NCBI GenBank assembly: GCA_015680685.1
Contig: MNCI01030702.1
Location: forward strand, 311,170-375,169
Reading direction: 5' to 3'
DNA from: Gnetum montanum
Lineage: Eukaryota > Streptophyta > Gnetopsida > Gnetales > Gnetaceae
Length of the DNA: 64,000 nucleotides
Shown here: piece after piece, positions 1 to 10,516 of the stretch
Position numbering within the stretch: the first letter of the stretch is position 1
Layout of the letters: each line of letters begins with the position of its first letter
Notes under the pieces: generated by a model
The model's input: the letters and a program-made list of their open reading frames with translations, nothing else
Told to the model about the DNA's origin: nothing
The model's database searches: none
Made by a program: the position numbers and the translations under genes

Positions 1-579
1 GCACTCAAGTAAGAAGAAGAGCACAAAGAGTATTGAGTCCTCCTTAAATTCACACCTTGTACAAACCTTTGGATCCTTCCTAATTCAATAACTACCCAAG
101 TCACCGATTAATTAAAAGTTTCTTTAATGAAGAAGGGACCTCAAATTCCCAAAACAAGGAAAACCATAGAGTTCTTTGGATGGGTGGATGATGTGGTCTC
201 ACTACCTGTTCCATGAAAAATAAACCATGTCAAAGTCATCAAACATCATAATTAAAAAATAGAAACCTAACATCAATAACCACACATTAAGCACAAACCA
301 TCATTAGTAAACAACATCATCAGCATTGTGTCCTACAACAATAAAGCAAATTTATTAGCAAAAATGAGAAAATACCTCACTTAAACAAAAGGAAACAAAA
401 TAAAGTAAAATATATAAGAAAGTGTAAAATAATCAAGAAAGTTAAAAGGTACTAAAAATGGTATAAAATTAGAAAAATTTGAAAATAAAAAATTTGTAAA
501 TTTAAAAATGCGAAAAATAAAAAGGTAGAAAAATTGAGAGCCTAGGGTAATGGTCAGCACAGATGGCCATCTCCCCCAT
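1..579 (-). other. 3' non-coding tail of gypsy copy A
   Basis: AT-rich sequence between the end of integrase and the unseen 3' LTR. It aligns by eye to 15640-16020 of copy B: both hold a short motif reading CATCTCCCCCATGACTGAG near the integrase end, and a conserved stretch at about 150-230 matches 15690-15760. No gene is seen here; an apparent 74-codon reading frame is low-complexity AT sequence. Confidence 0.6.
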
Positions 580-1776
580 GACTGAGTTGGAGGAAGGAGA
601 TCCAAAAAATAGAACGTAATTATCCATCTATTAAGGCGGTAATTACACTAGCCAGTCTTGGTTCTACGAAAGGTTTGACTTGTTAGATATTGACCAACTA
701 CTTTTTATTTGAGCTATCAGGTTTGTAAATTATCATAGCCCCAAAGGAAAAGGTTTGATCAATTATATAAGGTCCTTCCCACAATTTTTGGAATTTTTTC
801 TTTTGGGGTACATGTGTGGGGTTCCAGTAAAGAACCTTATCTCTGGGTTGAAGTTTTACTTTCCTGTTTCTAAGGTCATGACGTTGCTTACTAAATGCCT
901 TGTTCACCTCATTCAAGGATAGGGTCACCAACCAATTTTCATCTAACACATTAGATTGATCAATCTTTCCTTCTGTGCTAAACTTAGGTCAAGGTTTAGA
1001 TCACAAGTTGTTGAGAGTGTATGGAGCTCGAATTGAATTAAAAGCATTGGAAGTTTTCCGTACACTAACTCATAGGGAGAATATCCAATAGGAAGTTTCC
1101 AAGTTTAATGATAAGCCTAGAGAGCATCGTTAAGTTTTGTACTCTAGTCCTTCCTATATTTGCTAATGCTTTGCATTAGTATTCTTGTAATCTCCCAGTT
1201 GGTTACCTCTGCTTGACTGTTGGATTGGGGGTGGTAAGGTGTTGTTAATTTATGTTCTACCCCCAAACATTACTTTAATTTTCTAAATGTGGCACCTATG
1301 AAATGAGTTCCATTATTAGAAATTAGTGAACATGGCACCCCCAAACCTATTCACAATATTTTGTTGTATAAATTTGGCAGCAGTGGATGATGTACAATTA
1401 GTAACGGTTGCTACTTCTGCCCATTTTGTATAGTAGTCAACTGCTACTATAATATACACTTTCCCACTAAACATGGGTGTGATGGGACCCATGAAGTTAA
1501 TGCCCCATATGTCAAAAGGCTCTAGTGGTTGAATCCACTGTTGAGGACCTTCCATGCGAGTAGTCATCTCCTTGTCACATTGACAACTTTCACAAGACTT
1601 AACAAACTGGTGGGCATCCCTAAAGATTGTGGGTCAATAGTATCCTGCCATTAGGATTTTTATGGTCATGCATCTCCCTACATAGTGGCCTCTGCAAGGT
1701 CCTTTATGAGCATCCTAGAGAACATGTAGTTGATCTTGGTCAAGGACACATCAACAGATTAGGCCATCAGCACACA

Positions 1777-1781
1777 CCTTG
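1777..1781. repeat. Left target-site duplication CCTTG of the solo LTR
   Basis: CCTTG directly precedes TGATGGG and is repeated at 2606-2610 directly after CTCATCA. A 5-bp duplication is usual for Ty3/gypsy integrase. Confidence 0.92.
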
Positions 1782-1788
1782 TGATGGG

Positions 1789-1866
1789 ATGCGATATCGC
1801 ATGGGCCGCGATATCGTGGCCGTCGCGATATTACATCCCTCGCAATATCGTGTACGCGATATCACG
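1789..1866 (+). promoter_or_regulatory. Cluster of CGATATCG-type palindromes in the solo-LTR U3
   Basis: Five copies of a GATAT-centred motif lie within 78 bases: a perfect 14-bp palindrome at 1789-1802 (ATGCGATATCGCAT), CGATATCG at 1809-1816, and variants near 1824, 1841 and 1855-1866. They end about 16 bases before the TATA box, where enhancer or repressor sites of an LTR promoter are expected. Related GATATCGG or GATATTGAG motifs sit in the same place in both LTRs of copy B. Factor binding is inference. Confidence 0.6.
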
Positions 1867-1881
1867 GTGCACCGTCATATC

Positions 1882-1889
1882 TATAAATA
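1882..1889 (+). promoter_or_regulatory. TATA box of the solo LTR
   Basis: TATAAATA, preceded by the palindrome cluster, about 100 bases inside the LTR. It marks plus-strand transcription and so the orientation of this LTR. Confidence 0.7.
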
Positions 1890-2769
1890 AGAGGCGGCTC
1901 TCCCTTGTTTCCTCATCCTAGGCTAGACAATAGGGAAACTCTGGTAGATTGATCACTCCAAAGATAGAATATTTTCCATGTGCCCGCAGTAGGAGTCCTA
2001 AAGTGAACGGATCTTTATTCGAGCAAACATTGTACCTGAACACAAGTTTGTGTACGGCAATAAAGACGAGCTTCTTGGATAAACCTTATAGTGCATGGAA
2101 TAGGCTAATTAGGATTTTATTTACTATTATTTATTACTTGTTATTTATTATCTGTTATTTACTGCTTTCTCTCTCACCCCTTCTCTCCTAGTGAAGTGCC
2201 TCAGTACGACCACTTCGAGCACGTGCGTTACGCATGGTGATCCCAACAACGACTAGCCTTTGGTAGCCATGGTTGCATCAGTTCAAGGTGTGTACGGTAA
2301 GTGGGAACGGATGCTAATGCTAGGTAATTTAGACTTAGTTCATTAGTTAGAGTTAGTAATTAGTTTCTCAACCCTTCACCTTGTTAGCATATGAGACAAA
2401 AACATAAAAAGCTATAAAAATCATATACCTCAGACTTACTTAACCATACACCGTGACAACTACAAGTAAGTCTAGGAAGACAACGAATGATTAACCCTAA
2501 GTGTTCCATGGGCGTGTAGGCACTTAGTCTGCGGAGTTTGACCAGATCGCGCGTGCTACGCTCATATTCGTATGGTTGAGTGTAGGGGTATCTCGCCACT
2601 CATCACCTTGTAAAGGTGTCCATTGATTTCCATGAAGTATTTGACCCGATGAAGAAATTTTTGTTTCTTCCTAAAATCCAAGTCTTGTGGCATCTCTTGA
2701 GTAAGAAGATATGTGAGGATGTCATTATACCATATTGCTTTTTCAAGCATTTATTCATTTATTACTTTA

Positions 2770-4110
2770 TTAAATAGGAGTTTTCCTAGAAACTAATTAG
2801 AGAGCAGGCTCTCCTCTTTGTTATTCCATCTTAAGCAAGAGAGTTGGTCAGTGACCACATTCTTGATCCTTTTTCAATCTACCATAGTAAGATCAAATTC
2901 CTGTAAGATCACATGCCACCATATAACACAAGGGCTCTCCGTTGGCTTATTCATGAGGAAGCAAATTTCACTGTGGTCCATATGTACAAATACCTTATAA
3001 CCTAGCACATAATGTCTAAATTTTTCTGGCATGTACACCACTACCATTAATTCTTTCTCTGTGGTGTGTAATTCAACTGTGCTTCCACAATGCTTCTACT
3101 TGCGCAGTGGATATAATATGGACATCTCTTATCATCTAGCTACATGAGCACTGCTTCCAAAAAATAGTTAGATGCATCTGTCATGATATGGAATGGTTTG
3201 GACCAATCCAATGCTCATAGGATTGGTGTTTCTAAGAGTTTATCCTTTAATTGTTGGAATGCATGTTTGCATTCCTTGGTCCAACTGAAGGGTGCATCCT
3301 TCTTTATAAGTTCTGCCAATGGCCTTGCAATCTTAGAGAAATTCTCAATAAATCGCCTGTAGTAACTAGTGTGTCCAAGGAATGATTGAACATCTTTAAT
3401 GATCTCTAGTTGACATGTTATTCCTTGGATGACCCTTATCTTTTCTGAATCTACTTCAATCTCTTTCCACAAAATTCTATGCCCTCGCACAATGCCTTCT
3501 TGGACCATGAGATGGCACTTTTGCCAATTGAGCCATAGGTTTGTTTCTACAAATCTCTTCAGTACTTGCTCAAGTCGGTCCAAGGCTTTCTCAAATTTAG
3601 CTTCATAGGTCGAAAAGTCATCCATGAAAAGTTCAACAGCACTACCACTTTGTTGTTGAAAGATACTTAGGACCAAGTGTTGAAATGTTGCAAGGGCATT
3701 ACATAGGCCAAATGGCATCTTATAGTATGCAAAAGATCCCTAGGGACTCATGAATGTTGTCTTAGCTTGGTCCTTTGGCATTATTTGGATTTGGTTATAA
3801 CCACTATAACCATCTAAGAAACTATAATAACAATGCCCAAATATGGTATCTAACACTTGATCAACAAATGGCAAAGGAAAATGATCTTTAAATGTTGCCA
3901 TATTTAATAGCCTAAAGTCAATGCAAATCCATCATTTGCCACCCTTCTTCAATACTGCTATGAGTGGGCTAACCCACTCACTATTTGCAATTGGATAGAT
4001 GAACCTTGCCTCAAGGTGTTGTTCTATCTCCTCCTTGACGTTTTGTTTTAATTTGCGTATAACCATGTCTGTGACTGCCTTCTAGGCTTTATGGCTAAGT
4101 CAATGTAGAT
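2770..4110 (-). pseudogene. Reverse transcriptase and RNase H of gypsy copy A
   Basis: The RT begins near 3990 with PKKGGKW-like sequence, then FRLLNMATFKDHFPLPF, MPFGLCNALATFQ (about 3718) and the active-site motif LFMDDF (about 3630), which is intact. The connection reads FLGHTSYYRRFIENFSKIA (about 3350) and FSWTKECKHAFQQLK. RNase H remains continue to about 2780 (ELHTTEKELMVVV, HMDHSEICFL). The longest clean stretch is 167 codons (3215-3718). Stops upstream and downstream break the frame. This is the best-preserved catalytic site of copy A. Confidence 0.88.
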
Positions 4111-4545
4111 GTGATGCTGGCATATCCTTGGATTGATTCCTATTAGCTTTGGATATAACCAAGCAAAGGTTGTTGACCATTTATTTACCACATTCAACAA
4201 CTTTTCTTTTTATTCAGAAGCAAATTTGGCATTAATGATGACCAGTTTATCATTCTTTAAAAATGCATACTCCATACAGGCTAGTAAATTTTTTAGTTCT
4301 AAGGGCTCCTATTTGAAGCGATCAGGGATCTCCAACTCTCCCCAATAGGTATCATCATCTTCATTGGAAAGTTGGAAATGAACTTATTCAATTTTTTCCA
4401 TGCCTTCAACATATGCACATGTTAAGCTCTCAGTTAGCTCCATGCATATTGTGCTACTATCTGAATCAGCTATCAACCACTAGATGCTCTCTGAAACATC
4501 ACCAACTTCAAGCTTCCACAGTTCAACAGCAAATTTATCTAAGTG
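4110..4545 (-). pseudogene. Protease-RT linker of gypsy copy A
   Basis: The minus-strand reading is PLELKNLLACMEYAFLKND, then KLLNVVNKWSTTFAWLYPKL and INPRICQHHIY, the conserved segment before the RT in plant gypsy polyproteins. It aligns with 18670-19044 of copy B. The reading is broken by stops. It ends abruptly at about 4545, where the inserted repeat-rich block begins. Confidence 0.75.
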
Positions 4546-4549
4546 TCAA

Positions 4550-5600
4550 AACTTGGGTAAATTTTTTCTAAGTCTGGTGCTATGCTTTGCAGCATAGATA
4601 GTGTAGCACACATTAAGTCCTATTTTTTGTAAAATTTTTCTAAGTGTTCTACTACACTCCCCAACATGGCCAATGTAGCACACACTTCCATGGCTAGTCT
4701 GCACAAGTGTCAAGCCAGAAGTGGTCAAGGGTTGCCTAGGATGGACCAAATAGTTTGGCAAATTTTCTAACTCCCAAGCTATCAAGCTTGCTACGCTCCC
4801 CACCATACCTAGCTTGACACATGTCCCAGTTGCCAATTCACCCAAGTAGCAAGCTAGAGTTTGTCAAAAGTGCTCAAGATGGACGAAATAGTTTGGTAAG
4901 TTTTCTATCTTTTGGGCTACTATGCTCTGCAACATAGCAAGTGTAACCCATGTTTCAATGCCCAATTTTTCCTAAGTGTTAGACAAGGATCTGTTAAGCC
5001 AGTTCGACTTAGGAGATGCATTTGGCACATTTCTTGGCTTTTGAGGCTACCTATCCTGGTACGCCCTACAGTGTAGCCAGCATGCCATGAAGGAACATTG
5101 TAAGCTTCATCAAAATTTGTCAAAGTGTCCCTGCTACATTGTGTAGTGTAGCCAACATAATTAGTGTGATAAGTCAAAATTTTGCAAAATTTCACTAAGT
5201 GTTGTGCTATACTCTAGAGCATAGCTAGCTTAACACCAGGAAAATGCCTCAATAGCATCTAAAAGCCTCCAGAACTCGACATCGACCTTCATCTCAACTT
5301 TGACATCCCTTTGGCAGCCAAAATCAATAGTTTGCATTTCTTTTACACCCCCCATTGATCCCTGAAATTATCTCTATGCTTGACCCCACTCAAGTGAGGG
5401 GGAAGGGATAGTCCTGGAGTGTAGTCTCCAAGTTGCATTATTTTGACACTATTTGTAGGTACATTGTAGTCTCTCAGACTCTAGCACATGCAGTCTAAGT
5501 AGTGTGGTTACAATTCAGTAGTCTTTGGGTACTCGTCGCTATCCTCTAGAGCGTAACACTTTGCTACAAAGAGCGTAACATGTCAGTGTAACCCTGTCTA
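4550..5600. repeat. Degenerate array of hairpin-forming AGTGTAGCAC motifs
   Basis: About eight diverged units contain a GCTA..CTCTGCAGCATAG..AGTGTAGCAC-like core, at roughly 4570, 4650, 4790, 4915, 5060, 5130, 5200 and 5545. Several cores fold on themselves: CTATGCT and AGCATAG around a TTGC loop near 4589, and a near-palindrome GCTATACTCTAGAGCATAGC near 5206. Between cores lies a recurring AAATTTTTCTAAGTG-type segment. Spacing is irregular (about 70-150 bases). The array sits upstream of a TATA box, so an LTR enhancer role is possible. Confidence 0.55.
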
Positions 5601-5649
5601 TGCTCATGCCACGTGGCACCTAATCCACATTTCATGCTAAACCTAGCCC

Positions 5650-5657
5650 TATAAATA
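5650..5657 (+). promoter_or_regulatory. TATA box of the LTR-like insertion
   Basis: TATAAATA follows a GC-richer stretch with CCACGTGGCAC (a G-box core) about 40 bases upstream at about 5609-5619. This is a plausible core promoter on the plus strand. Confidence 0.5.
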
Positions 5658-6434
5658 CCCTAACATTCAACACTTTAGGGGTTGGAAAACTAGAAGAGCA
5701 TTGAGCATTTGATCATTCCGAGCATCCCTGTCATTCCTGCATCTGAGCATCCAAGCTTGACACCTTGGCAAATACTACAATGCAGTCCACCATTGCACTG
5801 GTAGAGTGTGACGACAACCAACCCAGCAAGTTTAGCTTCCCTTGTAGCTATTAGCTCTGCATCTTGGACATCCCAGAGACTGTGACCATACTACTACGTT
5901 GCCATTGTGCCTATCTGATGTCACGTGCTACTTTTGCCTCCTGTCCAAGCAAAAGTTACACTCCCTAGTTCTGGGGAAGTGCATTTCTCTACTCTCAAGC
6001 TTTTGTTTCATTTCTTTTCTAAGAATTTGATTTCAATTTTAAGCATAAATCTTGTATTTCTCTACTATTTGATTCACATTTGCATGCTCACGTCACTATT
6101 TTTGGATTGGGACCCTTCACTACGCTCTTGCTTGTTGTCCCAACGCCCACACGTAACGCTTCACAAACTCCTCTTACAAATGGTTATTGTTATACCACGT
6201 AAGTCCTTGTCTGATCAACCTGACCATCTAGGGCACCTCGCTTCCGTTTCCCCAACATAGCCCTTGAATGGATTTGGGGTTAGGCTAAACGCCTGTGGAC
6301 CTTTCGGTATTCTAACTATCAACATTTTTGAATGTCACACCCTCCTACTTTGTGGTTGCTGCATATAGACAACATTGAATATTAATTTCTTGTGCACATT
6401 GGTTGCATGCCTTAATATATGTGCTCTTAATGAA

Positions 6435-6920
6435 TCAAATCTTTTGCACACAATTGCACTCATTATCATTGTACACGATACATGGAACATGATTCTTCTT
6501 AATCTTTCCTAGCTTATTTTCCTTAGATATTTCGAGAGATAGGTCCCTTATACCCATTCTTGCATCAACCGTGCTTAACCAAGCCCTTCCCATAATGATG
6601 GGGAAGTCACTTTTGCAATTTTCCACCTTGATTACCAAAAAACCAACAGGATAGGACCACCCATAGACTATGGTCACAATGTCCTCTACTAATCCCAAGA
6701 GAATAGTAATTGACTGATTTGCTAATTCTAAAAGGATGTTGCTCTTCTTAAGAGATGGTAGGTTCCAGGCCTTGTACATATCATGGAATATGAGGTTAAC
6801 TCTGGAACCAAAGCCAAGAAGAGCTTTGCATGGCTTTTGTCCGGAAATCTGTAGATAGATGAGTGGACTTCCTGGGTCAAATATTTTTTGTAGGAAGGTT
6901 GCTAGCGTTAATCTAACCAA
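6435..6920 (-). pseudogene. Retropepsin-like aspartic protease domain of gypsy copy A
   Basis: A 161-codon open stretch. In order: SPLIYLQISGQKPCKALL, the catalytic-loop position (LLGFGSRVNLIF, about residues 34-45), then LGLVEDIVTIVYGWSYPVGF and the conserved IIMGRAWLSTVDA (about residues 109-121). Related polyproteins have an Asp-containing D-x-G loop; here the Asp position is Gly, so the domain is catalytically dead although the frame is open. Copy B keeps LLDSG at this place. The family is recognised from the GRAWL.T.DA block and the position upstream of RT. Confidence 0.8.
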
Positions 6921-6999
6921 AAATAGTATGGGTTAACATTACAGTGTGAATCCTAGGTGGCACTTGGTTTGAAGGACACTCAAAGGTATTTGATGTAGA

Positions 7000-9406
7000 G
7001 GCTAAGGGTGCTGGAGATGCAAGATGATCAACTAGAGTAGGTTGTAAGGGTTAGAGAGCATTGTTGAACCAAAATAAAGGTTGTTTCCTTGATCGATTAT
7101 CTAGACCACTTGGTTGAAAAACTAGTTATGAGTGTACAACCCTTGTAGCATTTCATTGTTGTAGCTGTGGAGGAATTTCACCCTACATGGATGGAGCAAG
7201 AGGTAACTGAGTTGAAGGTGGAGATGTAGGTGCAAAGGGATGTGAAGGATGATAAGGATATGGATATGGGTTTTTCCCTTGAGTAGATGGTGAATGTGTT
7301 CGATGGTACTCTAAAGGGTAACAGTAATGTTGGAATGATGTGTGACTTACAGAACTTCTAAGGGAGATGAGCTGCTGAACATAGTACCCATATGGATCTG
7401 TTTGCCTCTAAGGGTACTGCTGCCTTGGCAGTGGCATTTCCCATGATTGTGGTTAATACCACTACTAGTATTATTTGAACAGTTTTGAAGGAGCTCCACT
7501 TGGGTAGTAAGCTTGTTGTTGCTGGTGGAACTATCTTGGACTACCTTGAGGGTAAGGCAATCATCTTGGTACTTGCCTACATGCTAGGCGAGGATTCAAT
7601 GCATACACTCCAAACTCTTGTAAGTGTGACACCACAGGGCAACATCTCTTTAGATGTTCATATTGACAGATGTCACATTTAGTTTCATCATCAGAGTCAA
7701 ACTTCATAACTTCCTCTACTATAGCAGCTTTGCCCTTACCTCTTTGGTAGGCACGTTCAACTTCTTTTTGCCTCCTATGATTACGATTACTATTTTTCTT
7801 TTTGGATTCTTCAACAATCTTTAGAGCAGTTTGAAACTTTTCATCAAAAGAGTCTCATAACTTGTCAACCTTGGCTGAAATGTCAAAAATAGACTTTTGG
7901 ATGGGCAAGGTCTTTTTATTCACCACTTCATCAAGTGGTGATTTCTCCTCGTCACAAAATCAAACCTCTCATTTTTTAATAGAAGGGTCCCTATTATATT
8001 CTTCAGCACTTTCCCTTTGTCATAACTCACCTTCTTCTTTTGCTATCTACTCATGTAACCTTTGGATCTGATGAGCTCTCATTTCAAACAATCTTCCTTG
8101 GGCATACACCCCAAGGGTTCTTCTTGTTTCGGCTCTGAGCCCATCTATGATGTGGCAAAGTTGTTCCCTCTGAGAATAACCATGGCCAGGGCATCAGTGT
8201 AGGAGTGAATAGTATTGGCCCATGGTAGTATCCAAAGGTTCATGTGCTCTTGTTTCCAACCTTGGATTTACCTTCTTAAATTAGACACTCTAGAGTACAT
8301 CTGCTATTTGTCATTGAATAGTTCTAACATGGTACTCCATCTATGGATAGATTCTAACTCTAAGGACCGGTACCAACTTTTAGCTTCCTTAATGAGTGTC
8401 CATGGAAAAAGCTTGAGTTTCTACCATTTATTCTCTATATTCTGTAAGTCACATGCATCTTGAAAAGCTTGTAGATGTGTCTGTGGATTAGAATTATATC
8501 CCCCTTCAAATCTTGGAATATTATTCATATCCAGGCACTTGATTTGACTATCCTTCATATGCTTGGTTGGAATTTTTACTGCCTCTGCAATGTTGAGCAT
8601 ACTTCAAGTTGCAATAAAGGTTCATCATTATCGTTGTGTTGATGATGTCGATGATGGTTTCAACCACCCTTCGGTGACCTTCACGGTCATGGTTATTTCA
8701 TCGATCACCTTCATCACGGTTGTTTCAACAACGACTTCCATGAGAATTGTCAAATGAAGAGGAATGTTCAAAATCAAATGAAGAGGATGAAGAGGCAGGT
8801 GGACTGCCACTGCCATCACAGTGTCTGCTACCACTCTTACACTTATTATGATCACCATCCTTAGATCCCTTGTTGCTACGATGTTTACTTGAGTCCCTAC
8901 TTGGCTATCACTCTTTCCTGACCTCAGTTTATGAATAGTCAATCGTAGGATTAGGTTCACACCCTTACCATCAGTAGCAAGGGGTGGAGAATCTTCATGT
9001 TGAGAACTTTCCAAGGAAGGATCCTCATGATCCTCTTGATCTGGTAGGAACAAGAGGTTAGTGTAATGTTTTCCCTTTGTAGCTTCATGGAGTTTCTCCT
9101 GACGTTTATCTTGCTTACATTGTGTTTTAATAGGACAATAGTTTCAAGTGTCATATCCATCCACAACGTATTCTTCATGAAGATCTACTATGCCCAACTT
9201 TTTAAGGGTTTTAAACAGCATTTCGAGCACAAATCTATCAGGGGCAAGACGACATTACCCTTCATATCACGCCATCACATTTGTTCATCCTGATGTAGGA
9301 TGAAGGTAAAATTCGGCACAAACTCATCTGAATGAGTGTATACCACCTTACATTCTTATGGGATCAGTGGTTTAGTATCTTCAAGGTTGCAAGAAGAAGA
9401 AGACAT
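7000..9406 (-). pseudogene. Gag of gypsy copy A
   Basis: The probable start is ATG at 9406 (MSSSSCNLEDTKPL), then a stop and YTHSDEFVPNFTFILHQDEQM, matching copy B's start region. The gag core follows at about 8100-8560: NNIPRFEGGYN, HLQAFQDACDLQNIENKW, LKLFPWTLIKEAKSWYRSL, STMLELFNDK. A Lys/Arg-rich stretch follows at about 7680-7850. Numerous stops and frame changes occur. The structural role is capsid/nucleocapsid, known for the family. Confidence 0.75.
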
Positions 9407-9534
9407 TTTGCAAAACAAAATGAAATTATTAGTGTGCTCTTATAATCTTATGTATAGTGGGAATGATATGGACCTTTAGGTTTGTACAACAATATTCGCT
9501 TAGACCTAAATAGTGCACATTCTACAAACAAAAG

Positions 9535-9552
9535 TTCTCAGCAACGGCACCA
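9535..9552 (-). other. Primer binding site of gypsy copy A (tRNA-Asp type)
   Basis: Minus-strand TGGTGCCGTTGCTGAGAA begins two bases inside the 5' LTR. It resembles the complement of the 3' end of plant tRNA-Asp (GTC), TGGCGCCGTTGCCGGGG. The spacing is identical to the PBS of copy B. Confidence 0.75.
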
Positions 9553-9553
9553 A

Positions 9554-10516
9554 TGATGAGCAATGAGATACCCCTACGCCCAACCATACAAATCACAAAG
9601 TGTTTACGCACAATCTAGTTGAATTCCATGGACTTCATCGTTTCCAATGCACTAGCCCTTTAGGAAGTGAATCTAACCTTAAGGTTAATCGTTGTCTTCC
9701 CAATTACACTTGTGATGTTCATTGGTATGGTTAAGTGTAATTGAGGCATCCGATTTTTATCATTTTGTGTTTTATAAGTTGGTACTTAAATATAGATCAA
9801 AGTAATTTGATTAACTAATTTATTAACATTTAATTAATCCTAACATAAGTTTCCATTCCCACTTTTCGTACATATCCTGAACCTATGTATCCACTACTAA
9901 GTGATGAAACACTACGCTACTAGGCGTACCAGGCAATAACGCTGTTGGAATTACCAAGCGAATACATGTTACACTTGAAGCAATTGTACTTATGTATTTA
10001 ATCTGTCTAGCTTAATTACCTCTTTAACTCATTTGCTAGAAAATATTTGCGAAATAATTGAGAACAATTAACAAATAATTAAAAACATTAAATGCATAAA
10101 TAAAATAGCTAATCTATCCAAAGTGCTGCAAGGTTTATAGCTCTTCTTTATTGTCGCACACACTGTCGTGCTCAAGTACAACAATGCTTGAATAAAGATC
10201 CATACACTCAATGACCGCTACTGTAGGCACTTAGGAAAAAATTCTAACTTTTAGAAGGAAAAAATGTAAGAGCTTTGTTACTACTAAAATCTAGATTACC
10301 ATAAATGCGGGTGGTAGGCACGTATTTATAGACGACAAACAGTGTGAGTACTCGAGGGAAAAAATTCTAAATTTCAAATAGAAAAAATGCAAAAGCTTTG
10401 CTGCAACTAAAATCTAGATTGCCATAAATGCGGCTGGTAGATGCATATTTATAGGCAACAAACAAACACTATGATGGTAAAATTATGATAGATCACGATC
10501 TTAGCTACCTTCATCA
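9554..10516 (-). mobile_element. 5' LTR of gypsy copy A
   Basis: It starts TGATGAG at 9554 next to the PBS and ends near CTTCATCA at about 10516. The first half aligns to the LTRs of copy B (the CACACCCCTACGCCCAACCATA-like opening, CTAACATAAGTTTCC, the TAACGCTG region). Its 963 bp against 842 bp in copy B is explained by an internal promoter duplication (10231-10470). The right end is less certain because the outer sequence has drifted. Confidence 0.75.
10231..10470 (-). repeat. Tandem duplication of the LTR core promoter in copy A
   Basis: Two diverged units of about 120 bases. Each holds AAAAAATTCTAA, AAATCTAGATT.CCATAAATGCGG and a minus-strand TATA box (seen as TATTTATA at 10323-10330 and 10446-10453, 123 bases apart). 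The units differ at many positions, so the duplication is old or was present before insertion. Copy B has a single unit. Confidence 0.7.

Larger units (their letters stand above)
1782..2605 (+). mobile_element. Solo LTR nested in gypsy copy A
   Basis: The 824-bp LTR runs from TGATGGG to CTCATCA, near-perfect inverted ends of the same type as the LTRs of copies A and B. It is oriented on the plus strand, opposite to its host element. Five-base duplications CCTTG flank it exactly (1777-1781 and 2606-2610). Copy B has the unoccupied site at about 17190, where the same integrase sequence reads through CACACCTTGTAAAGG. No internal region remains, so it probably arose by LTR-LTR recombination. It holds a TATA box (1882-1889) and upstream GATATC palindromes. 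Confidence 0.93.
580..2760 (-). pseudogene. Integrase of gypsy copy A (interrupted)
   Basis: In minus-strand order: a pre-integrase segment (2611-2750, ending in the LYKV-type motif before the zinc site), a solo LTR insertion (1782-2605), part of the HHCC zinc site (CESCQCDKE, about 1585), the catalytic core (1316-1567, GINFMGPI ... VDYYTKWAE) and the C-terminal domain (698-949, KVLYWNPTHVPQ ... LWEGPYII). The first catalytic Asp of the DDE triad, expected in G-I-D-F-M-G-P, is Asn here; copy B keeps Asp. Stops and frameshifts separate the pieces. The LTR lies between the pre-integrase segment and the zinc site, so the gene cannot be translated whole. Confidence 0.85.
4546..6430 (+). mobile_element. 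LTR-like insertion splitting copy A between protease and RT linker
   Basis: This 1.9-kb block has no gypsy coding similarity and separates protease from RT linker, which are adjacent in copy B apart from an N at 19025. It has LTR-like architecture on the plus strand: a repeat-rich upstream part (4546-5600), a TATA box (5650-5657) and about 0.7 kb of downstream sequence. A possible start is TGTCAAAAC at about 4544. I could not find matching inverted ends or a target duplication, so both boundaries are approximate. Apparent reading frames inside look spurious. It could be another kind of repeat. Confidence 0.5.
1..10516 (-). mobile_element. Ty3/gypsy LTR retrotransposon copy A, left-truncated by the window
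   Basis: A degraded gypsy element read on the minus strand. From its 5' end: LTR (9554-10516), tRNA-Asp-type PBS, gag (from about 9406), aspartic protease (6435-6920), a protease-RT linker, reverse transcriptase, RNase H and integrase (down to about 580). The order PR-RT-RH-IN is diagnostic of Ty3/gypsy. No chromodomain is visible after integrase, and with the PBS this suggests a non-chromovirus lineage of the Athila/Tat kind (inference). Many stops and frameshifts, two later insertions (1782-2605 and about 4546-6430), a protease lacking its Asp and an integrase lacking its first Asp show it is dead. The 3' LTR lies left of base 1. It matches copy B (13505-22964) along its length. Confidence 0.9.

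Noticed and set aside
4546-5195. Two minus-strand frames with similar peptides in the 4.5-5.2 kb block
   Set aside because: The similarity comes from the repeated DNA motif; no stable protein pattern is seen.
8563-9293. Plus-strand frames rich in Ser/Thr/Val across the gag of copy A
   Set aside because: They are antisense to gag and have no similarity to known proteins.
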